DNA of 64,000 nt, taken from NCBI GenBank assembly GCA_017619755.1, contig JAFZRU010000008.1, positions 1 through 64,000 on the forward strand. Reading direction: 5' to 3'. The stretch's first letter is position 1. Every line of letters starts with the position of its first letter. The position numbers and the translations under genes were made by a program. Origin of the DNA: Prevotella sp. Lineage in GTDB: Bacteria; Bacteroidota; Bacteroidia; Bacteroidales; Bacteroidaceae. Under the pieces are notes generated by a model, which had not been told where the DNA came from, searched no databases, and worked only from the letters and a program-made list of their open reading frames with translations. This document shows positions 1 through 8,642 of the stretch, in pieces.

Positions 1-213
1 GATGTACGTACTGATGGCGTCGGTGAGCGTGGCGGCATCAGTGTCCAGTGTTGCAGCAATCGCCGAGAGTTGGAACTGATAGGCCGATGCCGAATAGTCC
101 GTCGTGGGATACTGCGCTGCTTCTGCACTGAATTGTGCATTTGCTTGAATGCCCGTCAAAAGACAAGCAACTGCGACGAGCAGCTTTTTCATTCGGTTAG
201 TAAACATTTTCAT
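1..213 (-). CDS. Secreted protein, N-terminal fragment (runs off the window)
   Basis: An open frame reads from a start at 213 on the minus strand to the window edge, giving about 71 residues. The N terminus (MKMFTNRMKKLLVAVACLL...) is a clear signal peptide ending near NAQ, and a second possible start lies 21 bases further in (192). After the signal come segments such as DYSASAYQFQLSAIAATLD and DAATLTDAI. This resembles the start of Bacteroidales secreted domains of the DUF4859 kind, but that is from memory and weak. A well-spaced Bacteroidetes promoter lies upstream at 269-300. Function unknown; most of the protein is outside the window. Confidence 0.7.
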   Translation of the reverse strand, partial: MKMFTNRMKKLLVAVACLLTGIQANAQFSAEAAQYPTTDYSASAYQFQLSAIAATLDTDAATLTDAISTYI

Positions 214-268
214 AAGCTTGAAATTAATAAAAATTTAGGGTTTTTTCAGTTATTTGATTTTTCAAAGG

Positions 269-300
269 CAAAGATATGAAATTTTTCATAAAAAGTCAAA
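269..300 (-). promoter_or_regulatory. Bacteroidetes-type promoter for the leftmost minus-strand gene
   Basis: Read on the minus strand, TTTG (297-300) is followed after 20 bases by TATCTTTG (269-276), which fits the sigma-ABfr consensus TTTG-N19-21-TAnnTTTG. It lies about 55 bases before the start at 213. Confidence 0.7.
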
Positions 301-410
301 CAATCAAAGTTGAAATATTGTGCAATTAGACTATATTTTCATTGTTTTGGACGATATTGCAAACGTTTTGAGGGTGATTGTTTTTTTGCTGTTTTTTTTC
401 CTTTATTTTC

Positions 411-441
411 TTGCAAGGAATCAAAAAAAAAGTTATTTTTG
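411..441 (+). promoter_or_regulatory. Bacteroidetes-type promoter before the fasciclin locus
   Basis: TTG (411-413) and TATTTTTG (434-441) are separated by 20 bases in a very AT-rich stretch. This is the likely start of the transcript that runs through the small reading frame at 493 and into the fasciclin-SusCD operon at 785, leaving a leader of about 340 bases if the small frame is not translated. Confidence 0.6.
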
Positions 442-492
442 TTCGGTTTTTAATCAGAAACCCCTAAAAACAACCATTAACCAACCTAAAAG

Positions 493-762
493 ATGCCCTC
501 TTGTTTTAGGAAAATGCTGACTGTCGTCACCAGCCTTCTGTCCACTCTGGCCATTCAAGGTCAGAGCCCATCCAATCTGTCTCAGAAGGCCACGATGATC
601 ACTTCATCGGTGAACAATGATGCTTCCCTATTGAAATACCTGAACGACGCATACAATTATATAATAGGTGAGCAAGCCTGCGGCCTACGTGAATACCAAG
701 GGACATTACTTCATGTATCTCTATCATGCATGCTCTCAATGGTAAATAGACAGCAAGTGTAA
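493..762 (+). CDS. Small secreted-type hypothetical protein, possibly a broken gene
   Basis: This 89-residue frame sits 22 bases upstream of the first fasciclin gene and just downstream of a good promoter. The N terminus has R/K followed by a hydrophobic stretch (MLTVVTSLLSTLAIQGQ), which looks like a signal peptide. The middle (NNDASLLKYLNDAYNY) is plausible protein. From about base 671 the DNA carries GCCTGCGGCCTACG, similar to the palindromic intergenic element at 22836-22858, and the last 30 residues look random. I read it as either a short leader-region gene or the start of a gene truncated by such an element. Not recognised as any family. Confidence 0.35.
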   Translation: MPSCFRKMLTVVTSLLSTLAIQGQSPSNLSQKATMITSSVNNDASLLKYLNDAYNYIIGEQACGLREYQGTLLHVSLSCMLSMVNRQQV

Positions 763-784
763 AGATAATCATCAAATAAAAGAT

Positions 785-3376
785 ATGAAAAAGACAATCA
801 TACCAAAATTCCCCGGTACGACTTTCCTCGTAGTCTGTGCATTGGCTTTGACCTTTGCCTCATGCAGCGAGAAAGACGAACTGATGGATGAGCCATCCTG
901 GTTGGGCAGTTCCATATACAACTGGCTGAGCCAAGAGGGCAATTACAGCTATACGCTACGACTGATTGACGACCTTGGGCAGAAAGACGTGCTCAATCAG
1001 ACAGGTTCGAAGACGCTCTTCGTAGCCGACAATGCTGTCTATGACCTTTTTTTCCAGCAGAACGCATGGGGAGTCGGCAGTTACGACCGCCTGTCAGAAG
1101 CGCAGAAGAAGTTGCTTTTCAACAGTGCCATGGTCAACAATGCCTACCTCGTGGAGTTGCTGAGCAGCGTGAGCGGCACGAAACCCTTGAAAGGCCAGTG
1201 CATGCGTCGCCCCACAGCGGCCTCGGTTTTCGACTCCGTATCGTATATCCATCCCGCCGACATGCCTGAAACGTCATACTGGCAAACCCATCGTGACGCC
1301 GGCAGCCGCATCGTGCTTCTACGCGACAACACCACAAAACCGATGATCCATTTCCTGCCTGCATTCATGCGCAACAACAAGATTACCGACGAAGACCTGT
1401 CCATACTCACCAATGGCGTCTCGACATCTACCAGTGACTCATGGGTCAACGGCAAGAAACTCACGGAAATCGACATCACCTGCAAGAATGGCTACATACA
1501 CAAGGTGGATGGCCTTCCCACTGCTACGGAAAACATGGCAGAGATTGTGCACAACCATCCGAACATGTCGCTTTTCGCCATGTTGCTCGACCGTTTTTCC
1601 GCTCCCTACTACGACGAAGGAGCCACGAAGGAGTACAATCGTCTTTACAACAACCAAGAGAAAGTCTATACGCTTAAGTATTTCTCCCAAAACAGCAACA
1701 TCAGAGAGTATCCTCAATCGGAAGGCGGCGTGCTCGACACCGATCCAGACGGTCGTACTGTAGATGCCACACTGGCCTTCGACCCAGGCTGGAACCAATA
1801 TATGTATTCCAACACAGCCGGTCGCGACCTGCATTATGATGCTGGCGCACTGCTTGTGCCATCCAATGATGCCCTGACTTTCTGGTGGAACAACGACGGC
1901 CGCAGTCTGCAAGACATGTACAAGGCTTGGGAAAAGGTGCCTATGAAAGTCCTTGTGAAACTCTTGGACATCAATCTTGTCCGTTCGTTCACCGAAACGG
2001 TGCCGTCCAAGTTCAAGAATATTGTAGATAACACCAACAAGGTGCCTATAGGCATCACCACAAATGATGTGGACTCCTGCTTCATGGGTTGCAACGGTGT
2101 TGTATATCTGCTGAATCGGGTCTTCACACCAGCAGCATATAGTTCGGTATCCTTCCCAGCACTTGTCAACGAGACAACGATGAACGTCATCTACTGGGCC
2201 ATTGAGAAGTTGGAGTTTGAGCCCTATCTCAACTCCATGGACTCCTACTACAGCTTCATCATCCCCACCAACAATGCCATGCTGACTTACGTGGACCCAT
2301 GCACATACGGCAGCAACACCACCGTTCTCTATGAATTTTACTGGGATGCCGTCCGTCAGACCGTTGGTGCCCATCGCTACAACTACGACATTGCTTCCGG
2401 CACGAAGTTGGAAGGGGAGTTGAATGACGCCAGCGACGGCCAAGTACAAAATCGTCTCCGCGACTTGCTCGACAACCTCATCATCATCGACTCACTGGAA
2501 AGCGGCCACCAATATTACGCAACCAAGGGCGGCAGTGCCATCCGGGTGGCCAATGCCGGGCTAGCCAATGTCATGACCTTGGCCGGAGGGTTGCAGATAG
2601 AGCAGCAGAATGCCATCAACGTCACACGCATCTACGACCAAACCCGCACCGGCAACGGCAAGAGTTACATCATCGAGAGCCAGTTGCCCTTGGGAAGCCG
2701 TCGCTCGCTTTACAGCCTTCTCAACGGCCATGAAGGCTGCGGCCGTTTCTTCGACCTGTTGACAAAGGGAGGCTCTGCCAACACCTTGATGAAGAACCGT
2801 ATGGGTGGATACACATGCGCCGACTACAACTGTTCGCTTTTCGATGCCTACAACTACACTGTCTATGTGCCATCCGACGCAGAACTCGACCGCCTTCACG
2901 AGCAAGGTTGCCTGCCCTACTGGAGCGACTATGAGGCGCTGGCAGAAGACGCCACCATGGATGCCACACAACTGCGTCAGGCCAGGAAGATTGTTTCCGA
3001 GCGCATCATGAATTTCGTGAAATACCACATCCAGGACAACTCCATTTTCATCAGTGGCAACCCTGTCAACCATGTCAAGTTCGAAACTTCCACACTGAAT
3101 CCGAAAAACAAGCGTTTCTATAGTCTTGAGGTGACAGCCGACGACAACAGTCTCACCATCATCGACTTGTTGGGCAACATCCGCCATGTGTTGAAAGGTG
3201 CCGCCACGGCGAATCTCATAGGACGCGAATACTGGATACAGAATGCCAACAATCCCAACCACAACGAAATGCTCTACAACGCCAGCGACGTGGTGGTTCA
3301 CCAGATTGATGGTCCCTTGTTTTACGATGCCACCCAACTCACCAATTGGCAAGATGAAGTGGCAGCCCTCCAATAA
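785..3376 (+). CDS. Fasciclin-domain lipoprotein, four FAS1-like domains
   Basis: The 863-residue product has a lipoprotein signal with cysteine at about residue 27 (TFASC). Four fasciclin-like units follow at roughly 38-240, 245-450, 455-665 and 670-855. The marks are recurring FAS1 cores such as KTLFVADNAVYDLFF, SFIIPTNNAML and YTVYVPSDAELD, and domain ends such as NGYIHKVDGLP, NGVVYLLNRVFTP and VVVHQIDGPLF. FAS1 domains usually mediate adhesion or protein-protein contact, so this is likely a surface-exposed binding partner of the following SusC/SusD pair. Its stop codon overlaps the next start (TAATG), so the two are translationally coupled. The substrate cannot be told from sequence. Confidence 0.85.
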   Translation: MKKTIIPKFPGTTFLVVCALALTFASCSEKDELMDEPSWLGSSIYNWLSQEGNYSYTLRLIDDLGQKDVLNQTGSKTLFVADNAVYDLFFQQNAWGVGSYDRLSEAQKKLLFNSAMVNNAYLVELLSSVSGTKPLKGQCMRRPTAASVFDSVSYIHPADMPETSYWQTHRDAGSRIVLLRDNTTKPMIHFLPAFMRNNKITDEDLSILTNGVSTSTSDSWVNGKKLTEIDITCKNGYIHKVDGLPTATENMAEIVHNHPNMSLFAMLLDRFSAPYYDEGATKEYNRLYNNQEKVYTLKYFSQNSNIREYPQSEGGVLDTDPDGRTVDATLAFDPGWNQYMYSNTAGRDLHYDAGALLVPSNDALTFWWNNDGRSLQDMYKAWEKVPMKVLVKLLDINLVRSFTETVPSKFKNIVDNTNKVPIGITTNDVDSCFMGCNGVVYLLNRVFTPAAYSSVSFPALVNETTMNVIYWAIEKLEFEPYLNSMDSYYSFIIPTNNAMLTYVDPCTYGSNTTVLYEFYWDAVRQTVGAHRYNYDIASGTKLEGELNDASDGQVQNRLRDLLDNLIIIDSLESGHQYYATKGGSAIRVANAGLANVMTLAGGLQIEQQNAINVTRIYDQTRTGNGKSYIIESQLPLGSRRSLYSLLNGHEGCGRFFDLLTKGGSANTLMKNRMGGYTCADYNCSLFDAYNYTVYVPSDAELDRLHEQGCLPYWSDYEALAEDATMDATQLRQARKIVSERIMNFVKYHIQDNSIFISGNPVNHVKFETSTLNPKNKRFYSLEVTADDNSLTIIDLLGNIRHVLKGAATANLIGREYWIQNANNPNHNEMLYNASDVVVHQIDGPLFYDATQLTNWQDEVAALQ

Positions 3377-6300
3377 TGTCAATCTCTCAAAAGGTCATCC
3401 CCATGATTAGAAAAAAGAACAGCAAACGACACAGATGGACAATGCTTTTAGCATTTTTCGTCATTCAATGCACATGGTCCATCAGCACAGCAGAGGCCCA
3501 AATCAACAACGTGCATGGCACAGTGCATGACGAAATGGGCGAACTTGTCGGAGCCTCGGTATGCGAGATTGACGACAATGGCCGTATCATCGAGGCCACC
3601 GTTACAGACCTCAACGGCAATTTCTCCATGCAAATACGCAGCACGAAACACAAGCTACGTTTCAGTTATGTGGGCTGCACGACGAAGACCCTCCCGATAG
3701 ACCGTGAAATCTACAAAGTGACCCTGGAATCAGAGAACACCCTCGTCGAATTGGTTGTCACATCAAAAAAACGCCTCAACGGCGGTGGACTCGCCATTCC
3801 CGAGCGCGAGATTTCATACGCCACACAAACCATCGACATGAAAGAGTTTGAAGGTCTTGGAATGACCACTGTTGATGAAGCCTTGCAAGGTCGCATTGCC
3901 GGTCTGGACATCGTTGCCAACAGTGGCAACTTAGGCGCGGGGACGACAATGCGCCTCCGTGGAGCATCGTCCATCTCGACCCTCACCAGCTCCAACCCGC
4001 TCATCGTTGTCAACGGCAACACATGGAACGTTGATATGAACAACTTCGACGTGAACAACGCCAACGATGAACAGTTCGCCCAACTGTTGAACGTCAACCC
4101 CGAAGACATTGCATCCATCACCGTGCTGAAAGATGCTGCCGCAACAGCCATCTACGGCTCTCAAGGAGCCAATGGCGTCATTGAGATTACCACCAAGCGA
4201 GGAACGCGCGGTGCACCGAAATTGACCTACTCACTACGCCTGACAGGAACCTACCAACCCAAAGGATACGAGATGCTCAGTGGCGACGACTATACGATGT
4301 TGCTCAAGGAAAGTTATTTCAACCCCCAACAGAACGACGCGGCCTCCGACATCCGGGAGTTGAACTACGACCCCACCTTCTCCGAATACGAGCAGTACAA
4401 CAACAATACCGACTGGGTGGATGCCGTCACGCAATGGGGTCTCAGGCAAAACCACTACCTCTCCGTAACCGGTGGTGGTGAGAAAGCCACCTTCCGCATT
4501 TCCGGAGGTTTCGATCATGAGACGGGGTCGGTGATTGAGCAGAGACAGGACCGTTTCTCCACCCGCGTGGCCCTCGACTACTATGTTTCCGACCGCATCA
4601 AGGTATCTACCAACTTTTCGTTGACCTACACCGACACCAAGCGCAACTACGACGACTTGTTGAGCATCGCCTACAAAAAGATGCCCAATATGAGTATCTA
4701 TGAACAATATCCCGTAGGTCATCCTCGGCAAGGACAGAATACTGAGAAGTTCTACACCATGCTGCAGTCCGCACCCTCTGTGTTCGATGGTGACCAAAAG
4801 ACATACGTCAACCCTGTGGCTTCCGCCAAACTGGCCAAGTTCGACGACCGCACTTACGACATCACACCCGAACTGGAATTGAACTACCATCTATGGGGCA
4901 TGGACGAAGGCCATCACCAGTTGAACTGGCAAGGGCGTGTCTATATCAACATCTTCAACGAGTACATCAACAAATTCTATCCAAAGGAGTTGGTGACGGT
5001 GCCTTGGAACAATGGTGTGAACAACGCCAACACGGCAAGTTCGAAGAGCGTGGCATTGAACACGAAGCAGACACTGACCTTCATTCCGCATTTTTCCAAC
5101 AAGAACCATTCCTTGATGGCCATGGCACGCTTTGAACTGACCAGCGGTTCCAGCAACGGTCAGGCCACCGACGCGACAAAACTACCCTCCAGCGGCATCA
5201 CCACCCCGATTGGTGGTGGCCGCGTGACAGGAATGAGCTCTAATTTCAGCGAATGGCATTCGATGTACTACACCTTCTCCACCCACTACGCTTACAAGGG
5301 CCGCTACATGTTCGACTTCAGCATTCGTGCCGATGGCACGACCAAGTTCGGCCCGGAACGCCAGTGGGGCTACTTCCCCGCCGTGTCGCTTCGTTGGAAC
5401 ATCATCGACGAACCCTGGTTCCAAAAACTTGTTGGTGTAAAATCTTTGGATGACAATCCTTGGATTTCCATGCTTGCCATTCGACCCAGTTGGGGTCGCG
5501 TGGGCAACCAACCCAACCGCGACTACCTCTATGAGAGCATCTACAGCAGCGACGCCAAGTACATCAACATGGGTGCCATGAAGCCCGAAAACATCCGTCT
5601 GACCGACCTTCGTTGGGAGACGACGACGACTTGGGATGTCGGTTTTGACTTGGGATTGTTCAACGATCGCCTAATGCTCCAAGCCGAATGGTATCACTCC
5701 ACCCGCCGCGACATGCTTATGGAAAATGTGAGCATACCTTCGAGCACCGGCTACCCCACTCTATCCTATCGAAATGTGGGTTCAATGCGCAACATTGGAT
5801 GGGAATTGAACCTCAACACCAACAGACTTGTGAGAAGAGGCAAATTCACCGCCGACGTGAACTTGACTTTCGGCAACAACAAGAATGAAATACTCACGAT
5901 GGACGAGACCGTGCTCAACTCCCTCAATTCCGTGTTCCATTACGACAATCGTGAAGTGCTGCAGCGAGTGCAAATCCACAATCCCTTTGGTGCCATATAC
6001 GGCTTCCGCTTCAAGGGAGTGTATGAATATCAATATGAGACATTCCTTGACATGACCCCCGAGGAACGACTGCGGTTTGTGTCGGAAGGCCACACCGCCC
6101 CCTTTGTGCTCAGTGAAACAGGCGAAATCGTGGTGGACGATGAAAACAAGCCCGTTCACATGGTCTATAACTACTCCCACGACGGCACAGGCAAGAACTA
6201 CGAATTCCAGGGGGGCGATGCCATCTACGAAGATGTCAACTACGACGGTCAAATCAACGCCCTCGACATCGTCTATCTCGGTTCTTCCCTTCCCAAACTC

Positions 6301-6789
6301 ACGGGTGGTTTCGGTTTTACGCTCAATTATGGCCGCTGGAAACTCAACTCCCAGTTCAACTACCGTGTCGGTAACAAGATATTGAACCTTGCTCGTCTTG
6401 ATGCCGAAGCCATGTCGACCAACAACAACCAGAGCAAGGCAGTGAACTGGCGTTGGCGCAAGGAAGGCAACCAAACCTCCATACCGCGAGCCATGTATGG
6501 CGCATCGACCAACTACAACACGCTTGTCAGCGACCGTTTCGTAGAGGATGGTTCTTTCCTCCGCCTCAACTACCTTCAATTATCCTATTCGTTCGACCCG
6601 AAGGTGGTGGCTCGAAAACTGGGCATCAATCGCCTGAGTTTGTATCTCAGTGCCAACAACCTCTTTGTTATGACCAAGTATAAAGGCGTCGATCCCGAAG
6701 TGGGCTATGGTGGCTACGGAGCCTCCGTTGACAGTGGCAAGACCCCTCGTGCCAAATCCTACACCTTGGGCATCACCGTGGATTTCTGA
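3376..6789 (+). CDS. SusC/RagA-family TonB-dependent outer-membrane transporter
   Basis: The 1137-residue product imports ligands across the outer membrane with TonB energy. It has a signal peptide (cut near AEAQ), a carboxypeptidase-regulatory-like beta-sandwich at about 43-120, a plug domain at about 135-275 with the SusC signature AAATAIYGSQGANGVIEITT, then a long barrel ending in an aromatic residue (LGITVDF). The start at 3376 overlaps the previous stop; an internal ATG at 3403 (MIRKKNSK) gives a more typical signal peptide and may be the true start. The adjacent SusD and flanking fasciclin lipoproteins suggest one surface complex. Length is at the upper end for the family. Confidence 0.93.
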   Translation: MSISQKVIPMIRKKNSKRHRWTMLLAFFVIQCTWSISTAEAQINNVHGTVHDEMGELVGASVCEIDDNGRIIEATVTDLNGNFSMQIRSTKHKLRFSYVGCTTKTLPIDREIYKVTLESENTLVELVVTSKKRLNGGGLAIPEREISYATQTIDMKEFEGLGMTTVDEALQGRIAGLDIVANSGNLGAGTTMRLRGASSISTLTSSNPLIVVNGNTWNVDMNNFDVNNANDEQFAQLLNVNPEDIASITVLKDAAATAIYGSQGANGVIEITTKRGTRGAPKLTYSLRLTGTYQPKGYEMLSGDDYTMLLKESYFNPQQNDAASDIRELNYDPTFSEYEQYNNNTDWVDAVTQWGLRQNHYLSVTGGGEKATFRISGGFDHETGSVIEQRQDRFSTRVALDYYVSDRIKVSTNFSLTYTDTKRNYDDLLSIAYKKMPNMSIYEQYPVGHPRQGQNTEKFYTMLQSAPSVFDGDQKTYVNPVASAKLAKFDDRTYDITPELELNYHLWGMDEGHHQLNWQGRVYINIFNEYINKFYPKELVTVPWNNGVNNANTASSKSVALNTKQTLTFIPHFSNKNHSLMAMARFELTSGSSNGQATDATKLPSSGITTPIGGGRVTGMSSNFSEWHSMYYTFSTHYAYKGRYMFDFSIRADGTTKFGPERQWGYFPAVSLRWNIIDEPWFQKLVGVKSLDDNPWISMLAIRPSWGRVGNQPNRDYLYESIYSSDAKYINMGAMKPENIRLTDLRWETTTTWDVGFDLGLFNDRLMLQAEWYHSTRRDMLMENVSIPSSTGYPTLSYRNVGSMRNIGWELNLNTNRLVRRGKFTADVNLTFGNNKNEILTMDETVLNSLNSVFHYDNREVLQRVQIHNPFGAIYGFRFKGVYEYQYETFLDMTPEERLRFVSEGHTAPFVLSETGEIVVDDENKPVHMVYNYSHDGTGKNYEFQGGDAIYEDVNYDGQINALDIVYLGSSLPKLTGGFGFTLNYGRWKLNSQFNYRVGNKILNLARLDAEAMSTNNNQSKAVNWRWRKEGNQTSIPRAMYGASTNYNTLVSDRFVEDGSFLRLNYLQLSYSFDPKVVARKLGINRLSLYLSANNLFVMTKYKGVDPEVGYGGYGASVDSGKTPRAKSYTLGITVDF

Positions 6790-6848
6790 TTATCGAAAAA
6801 TATGGAAAAGAATTATCTATCATCGTAGAAGGAAAAACCATAAAGACC

Positions 6849-8612
6849 ATGACAAATAAGATCAACAACATACGGAAAAGAAGCCCATGGGCAACGTGCA
6901 AGGTGGCTTTGTGTTCGCTCTTCGTCCTCACCACCTTCCTCACCTCCTGCTCCGACTTCCTTCAAATCGAGCCAAAGGAAATCATCGTGCTTGACAAATA
7001 CTGGGACGAGGAGGCCGATGTGGAAGGCGTCGTCGCCGGTTGCTATTCCTCGATGCAGACACAGTCGGTCATCAGCCGAATGATGGTTTGGGGTGAATTC
7101 CGCTCCGACAACATCGTAGGCGGACGTAATTACGAGAACGACATCCAGATCGCCAACATCTTCAAGGAGAACATCAACGCCAGCAACACTTACGCCAAAT
7201 GGGGTGACTTCTACAACGTCATCAACCGTTGCAACATCGTGCTGAAATACGCTCCCGAGGTGGCTCAGAAAGACCCCAGTTACACCCCGAGCAAACTCAA
7301 TGCCACCATCGCGGAAGTTTCAGCCTTGCGCGACCTGATGTATTTCTACCTCATCCGCTCGTTCTGCGACGTGCCTTACATCACCGAGCCATACCTTGAC
7401 GACAATCAGCAAATGGACATCCCGGCCAGCTCGTTCGACGACGTGCTGACATCGCTCATTGAAGACTTGGAATCCAAGCAGTCGATGGCCGTCAAGCGTT
7501 ATCCACTGACACAGACCTATTACCAGCGTGGACGCATCACGCAAGATGCCATCCATGCACTTTTGGCCGACCTCTATTTGTGGAAACAAGACTACGCCAA
7601 CGTGGTGCGCTATGCCGACATGGTCATCAATGCCAAACTTGACGAATATGAGACAGAGATGAGAAAACGCATGTCGTCAGCCAATGGTGGCAATGAACTC
7701 ATTGATGGCTATCCCCTCATCAGCGACGCATACACCACCGGCAATTACTATGGCACCGCTTTTGAAGGCATCTTTGGCAGCGGCAACAGTAGTGAAAGCA
7801 TCTTCGAACTCATTTTCATGAACGATGACGACATGCTGGCCAACGGAGCCGTCAGTTCATTGTATGGCAACGCCACGACATTCCCCGGTCTGGCCCGCCC
7901 TGCCGACTTCATCGGTACCGATGTAAGCGACGAATCGTTCAATATTTTCCTCTCAAAGTATGATGTCCGTTTTTACGAGAACCTCCAACCCGTGCAGGGG
8001 CAATCCAACACCTATGGTATCAACAAATATGTCACATCGTCGGCCATGGTGGATCTTTCGAAAGCCGAGATTCAAAGTTCATACTCTTCGCCTTACGCTG
8101 ACGGGAAGTGCCATTCCAACTGGATCATCTACCGTCTCACCGACGTGATGCTGATGAAGGCCGAAGCTTTGGTGGAAATGAGCCCTGAGGGCGAGGACGA
8201 ATACTCCAAGCAACAGGCCGATACGCTGCTCCGCCAGGCATTCTCCATCGTCAACGCCATCAACAAGCGGAGCAACTGCAGCAAGGAAGACAAAAACCTG
8301 GTCTGGGACATGTACTCCTCGAAGTCCTCAATGCGCAACCTCGTCTTGGAAGAGCGCCAGCGAGAATTGATGTTCGAAGGCAAGCGGTGGTATGACTTGG
8401 TGCGCCGCTCACGGCGCGATGGCAACACCTCCTATTTGGTCGGAACTGTTTCTCGCAAGGGGACAAGCGGTTCCGGAGCACTTTCCAGCAAACTGTCACG
8501 CATGGAAGCCATCTACTGGCCTTACCACATCGACGAACTGAAAGTGAATGGCAACCTCAAGCAAAACCCAGCCTTCGGAAGCGGCGAGGACAGTTCGATA
8601 GTGCCTCACTGA
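6849..8612 (+). CDS. SusD/RagB-family surface lipoprotein
   Basis: The 587-residue protein is the ligand-capturing lid of the SusC at 3376. The lipobox (FLTSC, cysteine 34) is followed by the usual SusD start (SDFLQIEPKE), a TPR-rich helical body, and the family's C-terminal motif with RQRELMFEGKRWYDLVRRSR at about 500. It begins 59 bases after SusC, in the same operon. Nothing is truncated. The ligand is unknown; no glycan hydrolases lie in this operon. Confidence 0.93.
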   Translation: MTNKINNIRKRSPWATCKVALCSLFVLTTFLTSCSDFLQIEPKEIIVLDKYWDEEADVEGVVAGCYSSMQTQSVISRMMVWGEFRSDNIVGGRNYENDIQIANIFKENINASNTYAKWGDFYNVINRCNIVLKYAPEVAQKDPSYTPSKLNATIAEVSALRDLMYFYLIRSFCDVPYITEPYLDDNQQMDIPASSFDDVLTSLIEDLESKQSMAVKRYPLTQTYYQRGRITQDAIHALLADLYLWKQDYANVVRYADMVINAKLDEYETEMRKRMSSANGGNELIDGYPLISDAYTTGNYYGTAFEGIFGSGNSSESIFELIFMNDDDMLANGAVSSLYGNATTFPGLARPADFIGTDVSDESFNIFLSKYDVRFYENLQPVQGQSNTYGINKYVTSSAMVDLSKAEIQSSYSSPYADGKCHSNWIIYRLTDVMLMKAEALVEMSPEGEDEYSKQQADTLLRQAFSIVNAINKRSNCSKEDKNLVWDMYSSKSSMRNLVLEERQRELMFEGKRWYDLVRRSRRDGNTSYLVGTVSRKGTSGSGALSSKLSRMEAIYWPYHIDELKVNGNLKQNPAFGSGEDSSIVPH

Positions 8613-8642
8613 ATCATCTGTAGATAAGAAAAGAAAAGTACA

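Noticed and set aside
1439-2449. 336-residue minus-strand frame opposite the first fasciclin gene
   Set aside because: Shadow of a real gene in GC-rich third-position sequence; no signal or domain.
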